Source: Gorsachius magnificus
Taxonomy: Eukaryota > Chordata > Aves > Pelecaniformes > Ardeidae
Length of the DNA stretch: 64,000 nt
Assembly (NCBI GenBank): GCA_034008185.1
Contig: CM067109.1
Coordinates: 61,352,301 to 61,416,300, forward strand
Direction of reading: 5' to 3'
A model generated the notes under the pieces. The model saw only the letters and a program-made list of their open reading frames with translations, was not told where the DNA came from and made no database searches. The position numbers and the translations under genes are program-made. The first letter of the stretch is position 1. Every line of letters starts with the position of its first letter. This document shows, one piece after another, positions 62,130 to 64,000 of this stretch.

Positions 62130-64000
62130 TAACCAAACCCAAATTATTTAGTGAAAAGATTTGGCTATTATAAGAACCTCAATTCCTTCTGTATAAAACA
62201 CGACTTTACAAACAACCCAGAGTTCCAAGATTTATGCATGAAGAAAGATGTGCAATTTTTTCAGATCCTCAGAAAGAAATGTGACCTTTTCTTGGCTTTT
62301 CACTTTCTAGATTTACATTTGAACCCTTATTTTTAATCTAAGAACTAAAGGAAATATTACAATTGGTAAGGCCAAAAAGGCAAATAATTTGGACTATAAT
62401 GGAGCTCTGATTTGAAAATTCTAGCATTATCAGGAAAAAAAAAAAGCACAATATTGTGTTTCAAGACTGCAGAAAATATTCAACATCCAAGCTCTATATG
62501 AAGAATGTAGTCCAGTTTCATAGTAAAGATCAGCAATCCAGAAAAATAAAAACAAGTTACATGCTACGAGGCAGTACCAGATTCTTCTACAGCTTGTCTC
62601 AGAATTATCTTCATAGATCTTTGATCTTACCAGCTGAAATACTAATTCACCTCCACAACGAATTTCATGAAGGTTCATTTTCTAAAGTCTATTCTGAATC
62701 CTATGTGTAAAACTAAAATTCACACAAGATGATCATTTCAGTATACACATAGTGTTGACCCTGGTCACAGTCTATCCATCTACATGTTGAGTGTAGCAAA
62801 TAAAGGCTTTCTCTTAGGTTTAAAGATCTTAGATTACATTATATCTGCATTACAAAGTCTAGCTTAACAGAATAATGGTTTCTTCTTTCACTTCACAAAA
62901 TCAGTCTGTATTATATGCTATTTTATTGTAACCGATACATTTTTTTTCATACTGAAACTCAATTTAACATGCAAAACTTACATTCTACATGAATGCCAGA
63001 GGCTTATTTATGTTTTAAACAACAAATGCAATCAAGAAAGTATTTATTTCTACTAAGCAAATCTCTGACTCCTTTTTCACTTACATGTGTTTTCAAACTA
63101 AGACACAGCTGATGTTTCCTGGATGCATTAATCAAGACGAAGCATAAACACCATCTTTGCCACAAAGCTGTACCACTAGGGAATCATCCACACTGCACTT
63201 AGGGAAGGGAATACAGTGCCACCTTTTCAAAGCCTCTGTTGTCAGAGATCACAAACAGTACCAAACAATACGGAGAAAATACAGCTGTGCTCCACCATAC
63301 TTCTGTTCTGCATGACTTCCCTGAACCAGCAAAAGAGAGCCGGTGTCAAGGGAATGGATACTTAAGAACTTCAGAACTAATAACACAGCCTTATGTGTAC
63401 TCCTGCTCCCACTCAACTTCCTCAGCACAAAGCTGTGCTAACACTTACTGTACAGTACCAAAACCACCATTGAAGAGGAGACAGAAAAAGCCTGCCTAGT
63501 CTTTCTGGAAGCAGATGCAAGCTCACTCTGCTTCAACCACCAACTGGCCACCATCACACAGTGACTTAGTAAATGCTAAAATATCTTTTCTCTCAGCAAC
63601 ACAACAAGAGTTTATGTACACAGCTCAGACTAGAGGAAGCATGCACACTTTTACCATAATATCTGAGTTAGGAAACAGCATTTTTGACCTATAGCAACCA
63701 AGTGGCCCATGACCCATACCCCAAAGTTTTCTTCCAGTCAAGCTCCAGGAATCCAGTGCCATATGCCAGAAAAGCCAGGATGTAGGAAATATCCAGAAAC
63801 AGTTTATATATGAGAGGTGAGAATCACTTCCCAGTTTTCACCTTATTCTGTTACTGAGTCAGCTAGCTGGGCAGCTAAGTCAGAGGCAATGTTCACCTCA
63901 GCATCCTTTGCAAGCTCCTACTTTTTACAGCTTAGAAGTCCAATCATCACAGCCTCACCTCTATTTACTGCACATACTTCTAGGATGGGCACCAGTAACA

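Larger units (their letters stand above)
58724..64000. other. CNTLN intron upstream of the first visible exon
   Basis: No exon found on the minus strand in 5.3 kb. It contains an LTR-like block (59310-60130) and a purine run (62085-62129). The remainder is AT-rich and unremarkable. Confidence 0.65.

Overview
The window looks like ordinary intron-rich nuclear DNA from a bird. The main evidence is a set of avian-type repeats: CR1 LINE fragments with the typical 3' tail, and LTRs of families I know from bird genomes. Base composition is AT-rich. I saw no bacterial-type operons, tRNA or rRNA genes, CRISPR arrays or origins.

One gene accounts for all the coding sequence I can support. Ten exons on the minus strand, running from about 58.7 kb down to 9.2 kb, encode a middle-to-late part of centlein (CNTLN), a long coiled-coil centrosomal protein. 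Every exon has AG/GT splice sites, all ten join in one consistent set of phases, and the translation follows the vertebrate centlein sequence as I remember it. The exons total 1698 nt, or 566 codons. The 5' part of the gene lies beyond 64 kb and the 3' part beyond position 1. CNTLN is Z-linked in chicken, so the window is probably from a Z chromosome, but this cannot be shown from the sequence alone.

The most unusual coding feature is an in-frame TAA at 16176-16178, inside the largest exon (15757-16271). The centlein reading is open on both sides. A possible in-frame 3' splice site lies directly downstream, at 16166/16167. Its use would skip the stop and keep the frame.

By region: 1-9175 is intron with a small CR1 fragment. 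9176-19212 holds five exons. 19213-24740 is an intron with a solo LTR flanked by perfect 5-bp repeats. 24741-24790 is a 50-nt exon. 24791-44570 is a 19.8-kb intron holding a three-layer nest of repeats (an old minus-strand CR1-type LINE, a plus-strand CR1 inside it, and a solo LTR inside that) and a GGAA-rich minisatellite. 44571-58723 holds four exons, with a third LTR of another family in the intron at 57 kb. 58724-64000 is intron with one LTR-like block. I found no convincing gene on the plus strand and no evidence of a novel multi-gene system.
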